The position numbers were made by a program, and so were the translations under genes. From the NCBI RefSeq assembly GCF_001698205.1, contig NZ_CP016591.1:1116001-1180000 (forward strand): a stretch of DNA of 64,000 nt. The letters are read 5' to 3'. Of this stretch, positions 39,319 through 48,614 are shown one piece after another (position 1 is the stretch's first letter; every line of letters begins with the position of its first letter). The notes beneath the pieces were generated by a model. It made no database searches. It saw only the letters and a program-made list of their open reading frames with translations, and had not been told where the DNA came from. This stretch comes from Tsuneonella dongtanensis. Lineage in GTDB: Bacteria; Pseudomonadota; Alphaproteobacteria; Sphingomonadales; Sphingomonadaceae.

Positions 39319-40228
39319 CGGCCTTCGCCGCCGGTGGGGCGGGCTCCGCTATCGTCGCCTCACCGCCGCCCAGCGAATGGACGTAGGCGGCCAGCATCTT
39401 GATCGTCACGGGGTCGAGCTTGTCCTTGAACGCCGGCATGGCACCCATGCGCGGCCGCAGGATCTGCTTCGCCACGTCTTCTCGCGTCCCGCCATATAGC
39501 CAGATCGCGTCGTTCAGGCGCGGGGCACCCTGCGTACGGTCACCCTCTCCGTTCGCGCCGTGACAAACGGTGCAGTTATCGGCGAATAGGCTGGCGCCGA
39601 GCGCGTTCGACCGGGCCTTGCCGCTGAGCGACAGGACGTGATTGGAGATCGCTGTCAGCTGGCCGGTGTCGAACACGCCCTCGAACGGCGGCATCGCCCC
39701 CTGCCGCTTGTCCTCGCCGGGTTGCCGGATGCCGTGGGTGATCGTGTATTCGATGGTGGCGAGATCGCCCCCCCACAGCCAGTCGTCATCGTTGAGATTT
39801 GGGTAGCCCAGAGTCTGGCTGCCCGCGGCGCCGGAGCCGTGGCATTGCGTGCAGTGCACCCGGAAGGCCGCCTTCCCGCCCGCGACCGCCTGTCGCAGGA
39901 GGTCCGGTTTGCCTTCGAGCTTGGCGATGTCGGTCGCGGCCAATGCCTCGCCGACCGAGCGCCTCCCTTGATCGGCAAGGCTCATCTGCTGCGCCAGCTG
40001 CCCGCGGCTCGTCCAGCCGAGTACGCCTTCGGTGCCTTTCGACAGAAGGGGCAGGGCAGGGTAGAGGACGACGTAGACGAGCGCCCAGGCGATCGTGAGG
40101 TAGAACGTCCACAACCACCACCGCGGCATGGGCGTATCGAGTTCCTCGATCCCGTCCCACTCGTGACCGACGAACTCGGTCCCGGTCGGCTCGTCGATCC
40201 TTTTCGCGTCTGGCCGCTCATTCGCCAT
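39305..40228 (-). CDS. ccoP: cbb3 oxidase dihaem subunit CcoP
   Basis: A 307-aa dihaem cytochrome c subunit. One N-terminal membrane segment (WWLWTFYLTIAWALVYVVLY) anchors two c-type haem domains with CTQCH and CTVCH; the Met ligands are in AMPPFEG and AMPAFKD. It passes electrons from cytochrome c to CcoO/CcoN. The ATG at 40228 lies within the end of ccoQ. Confidence 0.95.
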   Translation of the reverse strand: MANERPDAKRIDEPTGTEFVGHEWDGIEELDTPMPRWWLWTFYLTIAWALVYVVLYPALPLLSKGTEGVLGWTSRGQLAQQMSLADQGRRSVGEALAATDIAKLEGKPDLLRQAVAGGKAAFRVHCTQCHGSGAAGSQTLGYPNLNDDDWLWGGDLATIEYTITHGIRQPGEDKRQGAMPPFEGVFDTGQLTAISNHVLSLSGKARSNALGASLFADNCTVCHGANGEGDRTQGAPRLNDAIWLYGGTREDVAKQILRPRMGAMPAFKDKLDPVTIKMLAAYVHSLGGGEATIAEPAPPAAKADGEQ

Positions 40229-40382
40229 TGTCGTCGCCTTCGAAGATGGAATTCGCCATGCGTTCGTTCGTGTGCTTCTTTCCGGGGAGGAAGGGCCAGG
40301 CACACAGCCCGACGAACACGATCGTCATGACGACGAGACCGACCGTGTCGGCCAGGTGGCGCAGGGTGTCGTACTCGCTCAC
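40218..40382 (-). CDS. ccoQ: cbb3 oxidase small subunit CcoQ
   Basis: A 54-aa membrane protein. It starts with GTG overlapping the ccoO stop (GTGA), reads [17 protein letters not shown], then [18 protein letters not shown], and ends in EGDDNGE, overlapping the ccoP start by 11 bases. One membrane helix followed by a charged cytoplasmic tail is the CcoQ/FixQ plan. It stabilises the complex. Confidence 0.9.
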   Translation of the reverse strand: MSEYDTLRHLADTVGLVVMTIVFVGLCAWPFLPGKKHTNERMANSIFEGDDNGE

Positions 40383-41143
40383 CGGCCCTTCTCCGTCGCC
40401 AGCTTTTCCTGCGCCGCGGCGCTGTTCACGTCGACCAGCGTGCCGAGCATCTGAAGGTACGCGACCAGCGCATCCATCTCGGTCACGCGCGTAGGATCGC
40501 CGTCGAAATCGCGTGCCTGCGCCTTGGGATAGCGTTGGAGCAGGTCCGCCGTATCGGCTTCGGGATCGGCCTGGGCCCGGAGGTCCTGTGCTGCGCTCGC
40601 GATGTCCTTGTCGGTATAAGGGACGCCAACACGCGACAGCGCGCGCAGGTTCGCCGCGGGATCGTCGACCGCGATATCGGCCTTAGCCAGGAAGCCATAG
40701 GACGGCATGATGCTTTCCGGGACGACGCTTTGCGGATCGACCAGATGCTGGACGTGCCAGGCATCCGAATAGCGTCCTCCGACGCGCGCCAGATCCGGCC
40801 CGGTCCGTTTCGAACCCCACTGGAAGGGGTGGTCGTACATGCTTTCCGCGGCGAGACTGTAGTGGCCGTAGCGCTCTACCTCGTCGCGGAACGGACGGAT
40901 CATCTGGCTGTGGCAGGTGTGGCACCCTTCGCGCACATAGATGTCGCGACCGGCCTGTTCGAGCGGGGTGTAGGGGCGCATGCCCTCGACCTTCTCGAGC
41001 GTGTTGTCGATCCAGAACAAGGGCGCGATCTCGACCAGGCCGCCGATGGCGACGACCATCAGGGTCGCCACCCCCAGCAGAGTGACGTTGCGTTCGAGCC
41101 GCTTGTGACCGGACAGGGTCGCTTCGACGTCGGGTGTGCTCAT
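40379..41143 (-). CDS. ccoO: cbb3 oxidase monohaem subunit CcoO
   Basis: A 254-aa membrane-anchored cytochrome c. An N-terminal helix ([20 protein letters not shown]) precedes the haem site CHTCH (Cys74, Cys77, His78) and the diagnostic [20 protein letters not shown]. The Met ligand is in PSYGFLA or the [10 protein letters not shown] segment. It follows ccoN by 13 bases. Confidence 0.95.
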   Translation of the reverse strand: MSTPDVEATLSGHKRLERNVTLLGVATLMVVAIGGLVEIAPLFWIDNTLEKVEGMRPYTPLEQAGRDIYVREGCHTCHSQMIRPFRDEVERYGHYSLAAESMYDHPFQWGSKRTGPDLARVGGRYSDAWHVQHLVDPQSVVPESIMPSYGFLAKADIAVDDPAANLRALSRVGVPYTDKDIASAAQDLRAQADPEADTADLLQRYPKAQARDFDGDPTRVTEMDALVAYLQMLGTLVDVNSAAAQEKLATEKGR

Positions 41144-41156
41144 GTCTGGTCTGCCC

Positions 41157-42824
41157 TTATTCGGCGGGGACGGCGGTGGGCGGGATCGGGCGATCGGCCG
41201 CCGGATCGTGCGGCGTCTCGGTCATCGGTGCTTCGGTCCGGACCTTGCCCGCCAGCGTCTGCGCGACGTTCCACAGCATGATGGCGAAGCCCGCCAGGTA
41301 GAGGAGGCCGCCGAATGCCCGCATCAGGTACATCGGGTGAATTGCCGCCACCGTGTCTACGAAGCTGTTCACGAGGTAGCCGTCGGCACCGTACTCGCGC
41401 CACATCAGCCCTTGGGTGATCCCCGCCACCCACATGCTCGCGGCGTAGAAGACGATCCCCAGTGTCGCGAGCCAGAAGTGCCAGTTGATCATCCGCAGGC
41501 TGTACATGCGCTGCCGCTTCCACAGCCGCGGCACGAGGTAGTACATGCAGGCGAAGGTGATCATCCCGTTCCAGCCCAGCGCGCCCGAATGCACGTGGCC
41601 GATGGTCCAGTCGGTGTAGTGCGACAGCGAATTGAAGAACTTGATCGAGAGCATCGGCCCTTCGAAGGTGCTCATTCCGTAGAACGCGAGCGCCATCACC
41701 ATCATGCGGATGATCGGATCGGTGCGGACCTTGTCCCACGCGCCGTTCAGGGTCATCAGCCCGTTGATCATGCCGCCCCAGCTCGGCATCCACAGCATGA
41801 TCGAGAAGACCATGCCCAGCGTCTGCGCCCAGTCGGGCAGAGCGGTGTAGAGCAGGTGGTGCGGGCCGGCCCAGATGTAGAGGAAGATCAGCGACCAGAA
41901 GTGGATGATCGACAGCCGGTACGAATAGACCGGCCGCTCGGCCTGCTTCGGCACGAAGTAGTACATCATCGCGAGAAAGCCTGCGGTCAGGAAGAAGCCG
42001 ACCGCGTTGTGCCCGTACCACCACTGCACCAGCGCCCCCTGCACGCCTCCGAACAGAGGATAGGCCTGCGAACCGAACAGGCTCACCGGCATGTCGAGGT
42101 TCTGGATCACGTGGAGCAGCGCCACGGTGACGATGAACGCGAGGAAGAACCAGTTGGCGACGTAGATGTGGGGTTCGTGTCGCTTCAGGATCGTACCGAC
42201 GAAAACCGCGAGGTAGGCGACCCAGACGATCGTCAGCCACCAGTCGACGTACCATTGCGGCTCGGCGTATTCCTTGCCCTGGCTGATGCCGAGAAGGTAG
42301 CCGGTCGCCGCCAGCACGATGAACATCTGGTAGCCCCAGAATACGAAGCGGGCGAGGCCGGGCAAGGCCAGCCGCGCGCGGCAGGTGCGCTGGACCACGT
42401 AGAAACTCGTCGCGATCAGCGCATTGCCGCCAAAGGCGAAGATGACCGCGCTGGTGTGGAGCGGTCGCAGGCGGCCGAAATTGAACCAGGGCTCGAAATT
42501 GAGCTGCGGCCAGGCGAGCTGGGCGGCGATGAACAGTCCGGCAAGAAGGCCCGCCAGACCCCAGAACAGCGTCGCCAGAGTGGCCCAACGGATCGGATCG
42601 TCGTCGTACCGGCTTTCGCCCTCGGGCATACGGAAGAACCCGCGCGCGCCTCCCACGGGGTCAAAGCGCCCCGCGGAAGCCACGATGAGTGCGAGGGCGA
42701 CGAGGCCCACGAGCGCCGCATGGACTGCGAAGCCGCTGTCGGCCGCGGACACATAGGCTACGATCGCGAGCAGCATGACCGCGAACCACAGGCCGATCCG
42801 ACCCAGCGCTGCTTCGGCTTGCAT
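41157..42824 (-). CDS. ccoN: cbb3-type cytochrome c oxidase catalytic subunit I
   Basis: A 555-aa haem-copper oxidase subunit with 12 or more membrane helices. The haem b ligand histidine is in [16 protein letters not shown], and the haem b3-CuB centre in [18 protein letters not shown] with [15 protein letters not shown]. The active-site Tyr cross-linked to His in C-family oxidases lies in [15 protein letters not shown]-type region. It is the first gene of the ccoNOQPGHIS operon, 54 bases from an FNR/FixK-type site. It reduces oxygen with very high affinity. Confidence 0.95.
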   Translation of the reverse strand: MQAEAALGRIGLWFAVMLLAIVAYVSAADSGFAVHAALVGLVALALIVASAGRFDPVGGARGFFRMPEGESRYDDDPIRWATLATLFWGLAGLLAGLFIAAQLAWPQLNFEPWFNFGRLRPLHTSAVIFAFGGNALIATSFYVVQRTCRARLALPGLARFVFWGYQMFIVLAATGYLLGISQGKEYAEPQWYVDWWLTIVWVAYLAVFVGTILKRHEPHIYVANWFFLAFIVTVALLHVIQNLDMPVSLFGSQAYPLFGGVQGALVQWWYGHNAVGFFLTAGFLAMMYYFVPKQAERPVYSYRLSIIHFWSLIFLYIWAGPHHLLYTALPDWAQTLGMVFSIMLWMPSWGGMINGLMTLNGAWDKVRTDPIIRMMVMALAFYGMSTFEGPMLSIKFFNSLSHYTDWTIGHVHSGALGWNGMITFACMYYLVPRLWKRQRMYSLRMINWHFWLATLGIVFYAASMWVAGITQGLMWREYGADGYLVNSFVDTVAAIHPMYLMRAFGGLLYLAGFAIMLWNVAQTLAGKVRTEAPMTETPHDPAADRPIPPTAVPAE

Positions 42825-42877
42825 GGAAATCTCCGTCCGTTTCGCGCCGGGTCTATGAACCGGGGCGCGGCCAATCC

Positions 42878-42891
42878 TTGATCCAGCGCAA
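42878..42891. promoter_or_regulatory. FNR/FixK-type box in the ccoN-fixK divergent gap
   Basis: TTGATCCAGCGCAA, i.e. TTGA-N6-GCAA, in a 77-base gap upstream of ccoN and just past the end of the regulator gene. Its place 54 bases from the ccoN ATG suits activation of the cco operon at low oxygen. Confidence 0.7.
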
Positions 42892-42901
42892 ATTTGGAAA
42901 A

Positions 42902-43633
42902 TTAGTCGGACGGGACGCGAAGATGCCCTGCGCGCGCCTCGAGTGCCGCCGGCTCCCTGATCCGGACGACCGAGCGGCCCGAGGTCTCGATCAGCCGTTC
43001 GGCACGCAGATCGCTGAACTGGCGGCTGACGGTTTCGATCGTCAGGCCCAGGCTATCGCCGATGTCGCGGCGCGACATGGGCAGGACGACTTCGATCCCC
43101 GCGTTGCCCTCGGTGCCGACGCGTTCGGCCATCGCCACGAGGAAACCGGCGATCCGCTCCTGCGCGGTCTTGCGACCGAGCGAGATGGACTTCTCCCTGC
43201 AGCGATGGAGCGCCAGCAGCGTGCGTTCGAGCAGGGTTGCCATGACCGCCGCGCTGCCGCCGACGAGCTCGATGAATTGCTTCGCAGGGAACAGAACGAG
43301 GCGCGTCTCTATGAGCGGGCAGAGCGTATATCGATGGGTCGCGCGCGCCGGCACCCAGACGAGATCTCCCGCGAAATGAAAGGCCAGGACTTGTTCGCGG
43401 CCGGCGGACGCATGGGCGACGAGCTTGGTAGCGCCGAGGTCGACGAAGGCGAACTGGTCGTGGGCCTCGTCGAGCGGGGCCACCTCGTCCGGCCTCACGG
43501 TCGCGGTGCGGGCGATGGCATGAAGTCGGCAGGCCAGATCCGGGGAACGAGCGAACCGAAGGATACATTCCTCGAAGTGGGCGAGCGGATCCACCTCGCC
43601 CAGCACTTGGGTATCGAAGTCGTGGTGGATCAT
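42902..43633 (-). CDS. Crp/Fnr-family regulator without the FNR cysteine cluster (FixK-like)
   Basis: A 243-aa regulator. The N-terminal cyclic-nucleotide-binding fold ([18 protein letters not shown] onward) lacks the CX2CX7C pattern of FNR. The dimer helix ([20 protein letters not shown]) precedes the [26 protein letters not shown]. The start is taken at the ATG at 43633, which has AAGGG upstream and leaves an FNR box in the promoter; the frame is open to 43681. It is upstream of ccoN on the same strand, so a FixK-type activator of the cco operon is likely. Confidence 0.8.
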   Translation of the reverse strand: MIHHDFDTQVLGEVDPLAHFEECILRFARSPDLACRLHAIARTATVRPDEVAPLDEAHDQFAFVDLGATKLVAHASAGREQVLAFHFAGDLVWVPARATHRYTLCPLIETRLVLFPAKQFIELVGGSAAVMATLLERTLLALHRCREKSISLGRKTAQERIAGFLVAMAERVGTEGNAGIEVVLPMSRRDIGDSLGLTIETVSRQFSDLRAERLIETSGRSVVRIREPAALEARAGHLRVPSD

Positions 43634-43667
43634 TCCGCCCTTGTGCAGGGGAAGCGCGCGACAATCG

Positions 43668-43681
43668 TTGACTTGCATCAA
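43668..43681. promoter_or_regulatory. perfect FNR box between fixK-like gene and ompW
   Basis: TTGACTTGCATCAA (TTGAC-N4-ATCAA). It is 35 bases before the chosen start of the FixK-like regulator and 92 bases before the ompW-type gene, so it could serve either. It suggests an FNR-to-FixK cascade, with the FNR at 44.5-45.2 kb. Confidence 0.7.
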
Positions 43682-43772
43682 CGAGCGGCTTCGTTCGCTC
43701 GGCTAGCGAGCCGGCGCGAAGCAAAAGCCTTGGTCGCACGGTGCGGCCACTGCTCCGCCGGACAAGACATCC

Positions 43773-44441
43773 ATGAGAATGATACCCGCCCTCGGTGCCG
43801 CGCTGTTTGCGACGGTCGCCGTTCCCGCTTCTGCCAGCGATTCGCAGGGCCCATTTCAGATCAAGGTGCTGGGCTCCGCCGTGCTCACCGACGGCAAGAT
43901 CACCCGGGTTGAGACCGATGCGGTCGGGCTCCCCGCCACGCTCCAGACGAAGAGCAACGACAACCTCGTGCCGACGATTGCGATCGAATACTTCCTGAAC
44001 GATGCGCTCTCGGTCGAGACGATCTGCTGCCTCACGCAGCACGACGTCGATGCCACTACCGGCCTTCCGGGGGCGGAGCTCGTCGCCGACGCGAAGGTCA
44101 TCCCCGCAACGGTCACGCTCAAGTACCATTTCCCTCTCGGCGCGGCGAAGCCCTATGTCGGCGCAGGGCCGACGTATTTCCTATGGGTCGACAGCAAACC
44201 GGGCGCGGCGACCGTGCCGCTCGGTGTCACCAGGCAGAGCCTCAGCGACGAACTGGGTCTGGCGCTGCAGGCCGGGGTCGATCTGGCAGTGAACGATCGC
44301 GGGCTCGGCTTCACGCTCGATGCCAAGCGCTACTTCATCGACACGACCGCGCGCTGGTACGCCGGACAGACGGTCGTAATTCAGACCCGGCACAAGCTTG
44401 ATCCATGGGTGCTGAGCGCAGGCCTCGCCTGGCGCTTCTGA
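43773..44441 (+). CDS. OmpW-family outer membrane protein
   Basis: A 222-aa protein: signal peptide (MIPALGAALFATVAVPASA), then an eight-stranded barrel with the OmpW hallmarks PTIAIEYFLNDALSVE, VIPATVTLKYHFPLG and KPYVGAGPTYFLW, ending LSAGLAWRF with the C-terminal Phe. OmpW proteins form narrow hydrophobic channels and are often induced at low oxygen, which fits the FNR box upstream. It converges on the FNR gene. Confidence 0.9.
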   Translation: MRMIPALGAALFATVAVPASASDSQGPFQIKVLGSAVLTDGKITRVETDAVGLPATLQTKSNDNLVPTIAIEYFLNDALSVETICCLTQHDVDATTGLPGAELVADAKVIPATVTLKYHFPLGAAKPYVGAGPTYFLWVDSKPGAATVPLGVTRQSLSDELGLALQAGVDLAVNDRGLGFTLDAKRYFIDTTARWYAGQTVVIQTRHKLDPWVLSAGLAWRF

Positions 44442-44444
44442 TAT

Positions 44445-44474
44445 CCGCCTGCCCTTCGGATTGCGGTCAGGCGG
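44445..44474. terminator. possible bidirectional terminator hairpin
   Basis: CCGCCTG and CAGGCGG with a 16-base loop between the converging ompW-type and fnr genes; the right arm overlaps the 3' end of fnr. No T-run, so the call is weak. Confidence 0.3.
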
Positions 44475-45189
44475 CGCGATCCTCCAGCCGTTCGCGCTGG
44501 AGGATCGCCACTTCGCGGCGCGAGGGCAGATCGATCAGGCCTTCGCTCTTCATGCGGCTGAACTGGCGGCTGACGGTCTCGATCGTCAGGCCCAACACGT
44601 CGGCGATCTGCTGTCGCGAAAGGGGCAATTCGAGTTCGTCGGAAGGCCCCGCCTCGATGCTGCAGGTTGCCGGGGCCAGGCGCTCGGACAGCTCGAGCAG
44701 GAACGCGGCCAGTTTCTGTTCGGCGTTCATGCGCCCGAGCAGCAGCATCCATTTGCGCGTCCGGTCGAGCTCGGTCAGCGTCCGCTCGAGCAATTTGTGC
44801 TCGAGGCGCGGATGCTCGCGCGCGAAGCGGTCGAAATCGGCGCGCTGGAATACGCAGACCTGCGCGTCGCTGAGCGCTTCCACCCCGTACGGTGTCGACT
44901 GCCCGAACGGGCGACCCAGAAAGTCGGATGGATAGGCGAGACCGAGAATCTGCTCGCGCCCGTCGGCGGTCTGGGTCGAGAGCTTCATCACGCCCTCGAT
45001 GACGTTGGCGACGAGTATCGCGTCGTCGCCTTCCCACAGCAGCTGCTCGCCAGCCGTCAGCCGCCGGCGTCGACCGATCCGGTTGAGAAGATCGATTTCG
45101 TCGGGAAGAAGATCGGCGCAGATCGCCCGGTTGCGCACCGCGCAAGCCTGGCAGAAATTGACTGGCGGCTCGCTCTCCGTGCTATCCAT
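44467..45189 (-). CDS. fnrL: oxygen-sensing FNR-type regulator
   Basis: A 240-aa Crp/Fnr protein with the iron-sulfur ligands of a true FNR: Cys13, Cys16 and Cys24 (FCQACAVRNRAIC) plus Cys112 (QVCVF). The effector domain is followed by the dimer helix (LEHKLLERTLTELDRTRKW) and the [26 protein letters not shown], which recognises TTGAT half sites. It probably loses its 4Fe-4S cluster in oxygen. It presumably acts on the boxes at 34860, 42878 and 43668. The symbol follows the alphaproteobacterial name. Confidence 0.88.
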   Translation of the reverse strand: MDSTESEPPVNFCQACAVRNRAICADLLPDEIDLLNRIGRRRRLTAGEQLLWEGDDAILVANVIEGVMKLSTQTADGREQILGLAYPSDFLGRPFGQSTPYGVEALSDAQVCVFQRADFDRFAREHPRLEHKLLERTLTELDRTRKWMLLLGRMNAEQKLAAFLLELSERLAPATCSIEAGPSDELELPLSRQQIADVLGLTIETVSRQFSRMKSEGLIDLPSRREVAILQRERLEDRAA

Positions 45190-45265
45190 CCGGTGCGTCT
45201 AGGCGACGGGACGGCGCGCGCCAAGCCGGGTCCGGTGGGATGAGCAGGAATGTCCCGCCTGCTGG

Positions 45266-47272
45266 CTAGAGCCTCCACTTCAGGCCCGCCCATACCGTGC
45301 GCGGGACCCCGAGGTCGATCGAACCCGCCTGGTTGCGGGTTACGATCGTCTCGTCTGTCAGATTCTCGCCGCGCAGGACAAGCGCCAGCGGGCCGGTCAG
45401 GGGGATTTCGGCATAGGCGTCGAGCGTCGTCGCCGCGGGAAGCCGGTCGGTTTCCAGGTCGTCCTCGAATTGCGCGCCGACATGGCGGAGCGTGGCGGAC
45501 ACCATCCAACCGTCGCGGGGCTGCCAGCCAAGCGTAGCCGACCCGGCCACCCGCGGGGTCTGGGCAGGGCGCTTGCCGTCGAGTGCCGCTGCCGCGCCGC
45601 TCCCGCGCGCTTCGGCGTCGGTCAGGGCAAGCGAGCCCTGCAGGCGGAAGGCCCCGAGCGAAAGCCTCGTCCCGGCCTCGATCCCGCGTGCGCGGATCGC
45701 ATCGATGTTCTGGCGCTGGCGCAAGTTGGTGCCAACGGTGACGTTGGCGATCGCGTTCTCGACCTGGTTGTCGAACGCGGTCAGCGACAGTTCGATGGTG
45801 GGTGAAGGCGCGAAATCCATCCCGGCCTCGAACCCTTCCAGCCGTTCGTTCCGCAAGGCGGCGTTGGCCTGGGTCGTCACCGGGAACACCACGAAGGGGC
45901 GATAGAGTTCGTTAAGCGTGGGAAGGCGCAGGCCCGTGTAGGCTGCCGCGCGCAGCCGCACCCCGCCGCCCGCCGCAAGGACCGCGCCCGCTCGCACCGA
46001 GACATCCCAACCCGACCGGTCGGGAAACGCATTGTCGGCGACTGTTGCGCCGTTCGCGGCGCGAGCCCGGTAGAACCCGTCGCGGATCGTGAAGCGGTCC
46101 GCTCGTAGCCCGCCGGTCAGCACGAGCGGCCCAATGCTGCGGTCTGTCTCGGCGAAGAGACCGAAGTTGCTGTTGGTCCCGCCCGCGGTGCGCCTCTCGG
46201 TAACCTCGCCCGTCACGGTCGATATCGCGTTCTCGAACAGAGTGCCGTCGGACCTTCGATAATCGATCCCGAGCCTGAGGACCGTTTCGGGTCCTGCAGG
46301 CGGACGCACCTCGATCTTGCCCCCGATCCCGGTCGAAGGCGTGTTGCGCTGGTCCAGCGTAGGCACGAATCGCGTCGAGCTGACGACGACATTGGTGAAA
46401 TTGCGCGACTGAACGTATCCGAGCGCATCGAACTGCCAATCGCCGCGTCCGACTATCCGAAGCGAGGCGTCCTGGCCTTCCGTCGAACTGTCGGCGCCCG
46501 CAAAGCGCAATGTACGCTGGTCGTCCCATGCGCTCATCCGCGCCTGAAGCTCGATGCGGGGGGATAGGGGCGCAACCGCGCGCCCTTCCACCGACCATGC
46601 ATCGTATGCGGCACGCACGCTGGCAGGCACGCGTTGGGCCGCGGGCGTGGTCCAGAAGCCCTGGCCCCGGTCCCATCGGCCGGAGAGCACCGCGAAACCC
46701 GCTCCCAGCCGGGGAGCGATCGTCAGGCTCGTCTCGCTTTCGCCGCGATCGTTCGCGAGCGCCTGACCGGACAACGGCCCCAGCGTGGTGGCGCCCGCGC
46801 TCGCGAGTTCGATCGTGCCTGCCAACGCGCCCGCGCCAAACGGACCCGAGCCGCCGCCGCGCGTCACGCGGGCGCTGGCCAGCCGCTCGGGCGCGATGGC
46901 GCTGAACGGGATATAGCCGAAGAAGGGGTCGGACAGCGGCACGCCATCGAGCAGGACGAGCGCACGGCTCGATGCATTGCCGCCGAGCGCGCGCAGCGTT
47001 GCGCCCTGAGCGCTCGGGTTGGCCGAGCGGCTGTCAGAGCGGCGGAACTGCTGGAACCCGGCAATCGATGCCAGGGCATCCTCGATCCGGCCGGATGGGA
47101 CCGTCGTCAACGCCTCGCGATCGATCACCTGCGTGCCATAGGCGGGCGTCGCGGGCGTATCGGGCAGGCCCTGACCGGTCACGACGATCTCCGCCTCGTC
47201 CGCGTCCTGTGCGGCGAGGGGAGCAGCGATGGCAAGAAACGGAAGAACGGTAAGCTGGCGCCTGAAAATCAA
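45266..47272 (-). CDS. TonB-dependent outer membrane receptor
   Basis: A 668-aa receptor. The chosen TTG start at 47272 gives a signal peptide (MIFRRQLTVLPFLAIAAPLAA) and overlaps the acyl-CoA dehydrogenase stop (TTGA), with AAGGGA upstream. The TonB box EIVVTGQ is followed by a plug domain (RIEDALASIAGFQQFRRSDSRS, ALVLLDGVPLSDPFFGYIPF) and a barrel ending in VWAGLKWRL with the conserved C-terminal aromatic or hydrophobic residue region. The frame is open far upstream, antisense-free but out of frame with the dehydrogenase, and is not one fused gene. Ligand unknown. Confidence 0.88.
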   Translation of the reverse strand: MIFRRQLTVLPFLAIAAPLAAQDADEAEIVVTGQGLPDTPATPAYGTQVIDREALTTVPSGRIEDALASIAGFQQFRRSDSRSANPSAQGATLRALGGNASSRALVLLDGVPLSDPFFGYIPFSAIAPERLASARVTRGGGSGPFGAGALAGTIELASAGATTLGPLSGQALANDRGESETSLTIAPRLGAGFAVLSGRWDRGQGFWTTPAAQRVPASVRAAYDAWSVEGRAVAPLSPRIELQARMSAWDDQRTLRFAGADSSTEGQDASLRIVGRGDWQFDALGYVQSRNFTNVVVSSTRFVPTLDQRNTPSTGIGGKIEVRPPAGPETVLRLGIDYRRSDGTLFENAISTVTGEVTERRTAGGTNSNFGLFAETDRSIGPLVLTGGLRADRFTIRDGFYRARAANGATVADNAFPDRSGWDVSVRAGAVLAAGGGVRLRAAAYTGLRLPTLNELYRPFVVFPVTTQANAALRNERLEGFEAGMDFAPSPTIELSLTAFDNQVENAIANVTVGTNLRQRQNIDAIRARGIEAGTRLSLGAFRLQGSLALTDAEARGSGAAAALDGKRPAQTPRVAGSATLGWQPRDGWMVSATLRHVGAQFEDDLETDRLPAATTLDAYAEIPLTGPLALVLRGENLTDETIVTRNQAGSIDLGVPRTVWAGLKWRL

Positions 47273-48555
47273 TCGAATTTCCCTTTTCGGGGGCCGAGAT
47301 AGCCGAACAGATAGGCCGCAACCTTGCGCATCTGGATTTCCTCGGCGCCCTCGGTGATGCGGTAGCGGCGGTGGTGGCGGTAGATATGTTCGAAGGGCTT
47401 GTGGCGCGAGTAGCCGATACCGCCGTGGACCTGCATCGCGCGGTCGGCCGCCTCGCACACCAGCCGGTTCGCCCAGTAATTGCACATGCTGACCTTGTCG
47501 GAAATCGACCGCTCGATCTCCTCGTGCGGCATCCGGTCCATTTCCCACGCGGTCTTGTAGATCAGCAGCCGCAGCATCTCGCACTGGGTGGCGAGTTCGA
47601 CGAGCGGAAACTGGATCGCCTGGTTGCGCGCGAGTTCCTCGCCGAACGGCTTGCGCTGGCGGGCATACGCCACGCTCTCCTCGACGCAGAACTGTGCCGC
47701 ACCCAGGCTCGATGCGGCCTGCCGGATGCGGTTCTGGTGAACGAAGCTCTGCGCCAGGGCGAGGCCGCGCCCTTCGGCGCCGAGAATTGCGCTGTCCGGC
47801 ACCCACACGTCCGTCAAGCTCAGGCGCGGGTGGTCGGTCGGCATGTTGAAGGTCCACATCCACTCCTCGATCTCGAGGCCGGGCGTAGGATTGGGGACAA
47901 GGAAGCAGGTGATCCCGCGCGCGTCGCCGGGCTCGCCGCTGGTGCGCGCGAAAGTTGCGCAATGGGTCGCGACGTGCATCCCGGTGATCCACATCTTCTC
48001 GCCGTCGATCCGCCAGCCCTCGACCCCGTCGCGGGTTTCGCGGACCGCGCGCGTCTCCATCCAGGTCGCGTCGGAACCGTGGTTCGGTTCGGTCAGGCCG
48101 AACGCGACGCGGCGAGTCCCCTCGAAACCGCCGAGGATGAACTCCTCCTTTTGCGCTTCCGTGCCGAACGTCTCGAACATCGCCACGAAAGGAAAGTTGC
48201 CGACGATCGAATGCTCGTTCTGCAGGTCGTTGTGGAGGCCGAGTCCGCGCTGGGCGAAGCGATCGCGGATCACCGCCATGGCAAGGTTGGACCCGTCCTT
48301 GCCTCCGTATTTCTTCGGGGCAGAAAACCGCCAATGCCCGGCCTTGTCGGCCGCCCTGCGCGCGGCGCGCAGCAGGTTCTCCCATTCGTGCCGAGGAAGC
48401 CCGCCGCGATCCCAGTCGGTGCGCGCATGCTCGCGCCGGTGATCGAAGAAGCGCACGTTGTCGTCGGCCGCCACGAGCGGTTCGATCTCCGCCTCGATAA
48501 AGCGCTCGAGTTCGCTGTAGTAGTCCTCGATTTCGCGGGGAATGGTGAAATCCAT
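47269..48555 (-). CDS. acyl-CoA dehydrogenase
   Basis: A 428-aa FAD-dependent dehydrogenase that introduces the alpha-beta double bond into an acyl-CoA. VAFGLTEPNHGSDATWMETRAV is the flavin-binding segment (shown in part: FGLTEPNHGSDATW), and WRIDGEKMWITG is also diagnostic. The C-terminal MQVHGGIGYSRHKPFEHIYR carries the usual catalytic region, followed by RYRITEGAEEIQ. The ATG at 48555 has GAGGAGAG upstream. Its neighbour across 59 bases is an ACAD10-like phosphotransferase, a frequent pairing in fatty acid or terpenoid catabolism. Confidence 0.92.
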   Translation of the reverse strand: MDFTIPREIEDYYSELERFIEAEIEPLVAADDNVRFFDHRREHARTDWDRGGLPRHEWENLLRAARRAADKAGHWRFSAPKKYGGKDGSNLAMAVIRDRFAQRGLGLHNDLQNEHSIVGNFPFVAMFETFGTEAQKEEFILGGFEGTRRVAFGLTEPNHGSDATWMETRAVRETRDGVEGWRIDGEKMWITGMHVATHCATFARTSGEPGDARGITCFLVPNPTPGLEIEEWMWTFNMPTDHPRLSLTDVWVPDSAILGAEGRGLALAQSFVHQNRIRQAASSLGAAQFCVEESVAYARQRKPFGEELARNQAIQFPLVELATQCEMLRLLIYKTAWEMDRMPHEEIERSISDKVSMCNYWANRLVCEAADRAMQVHGGIGYSRHKPFEHIYRHHRRYRITEGAEEIQMRKVAAYLFGYLGPRKGKFD

Positions 48556-48614
48556 TGCGCTCTCCTCGGCGCGACGGGTGGACCGCGCGGGCGATTTGCG
48601 CAAGGTGTTGGACG

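Noticed and set aside
41136-42881. Long plus-strand frame opposite ccoN
   Set aside because: Shadow frame caused by high G+C third positions; the translation is His/Asp/Arg-rich and the minus strand has a certain ccoN. The same applies to the long plus frames opposite ccoG, ligC, the acyl-CoA dehydrogenase and ccoI.
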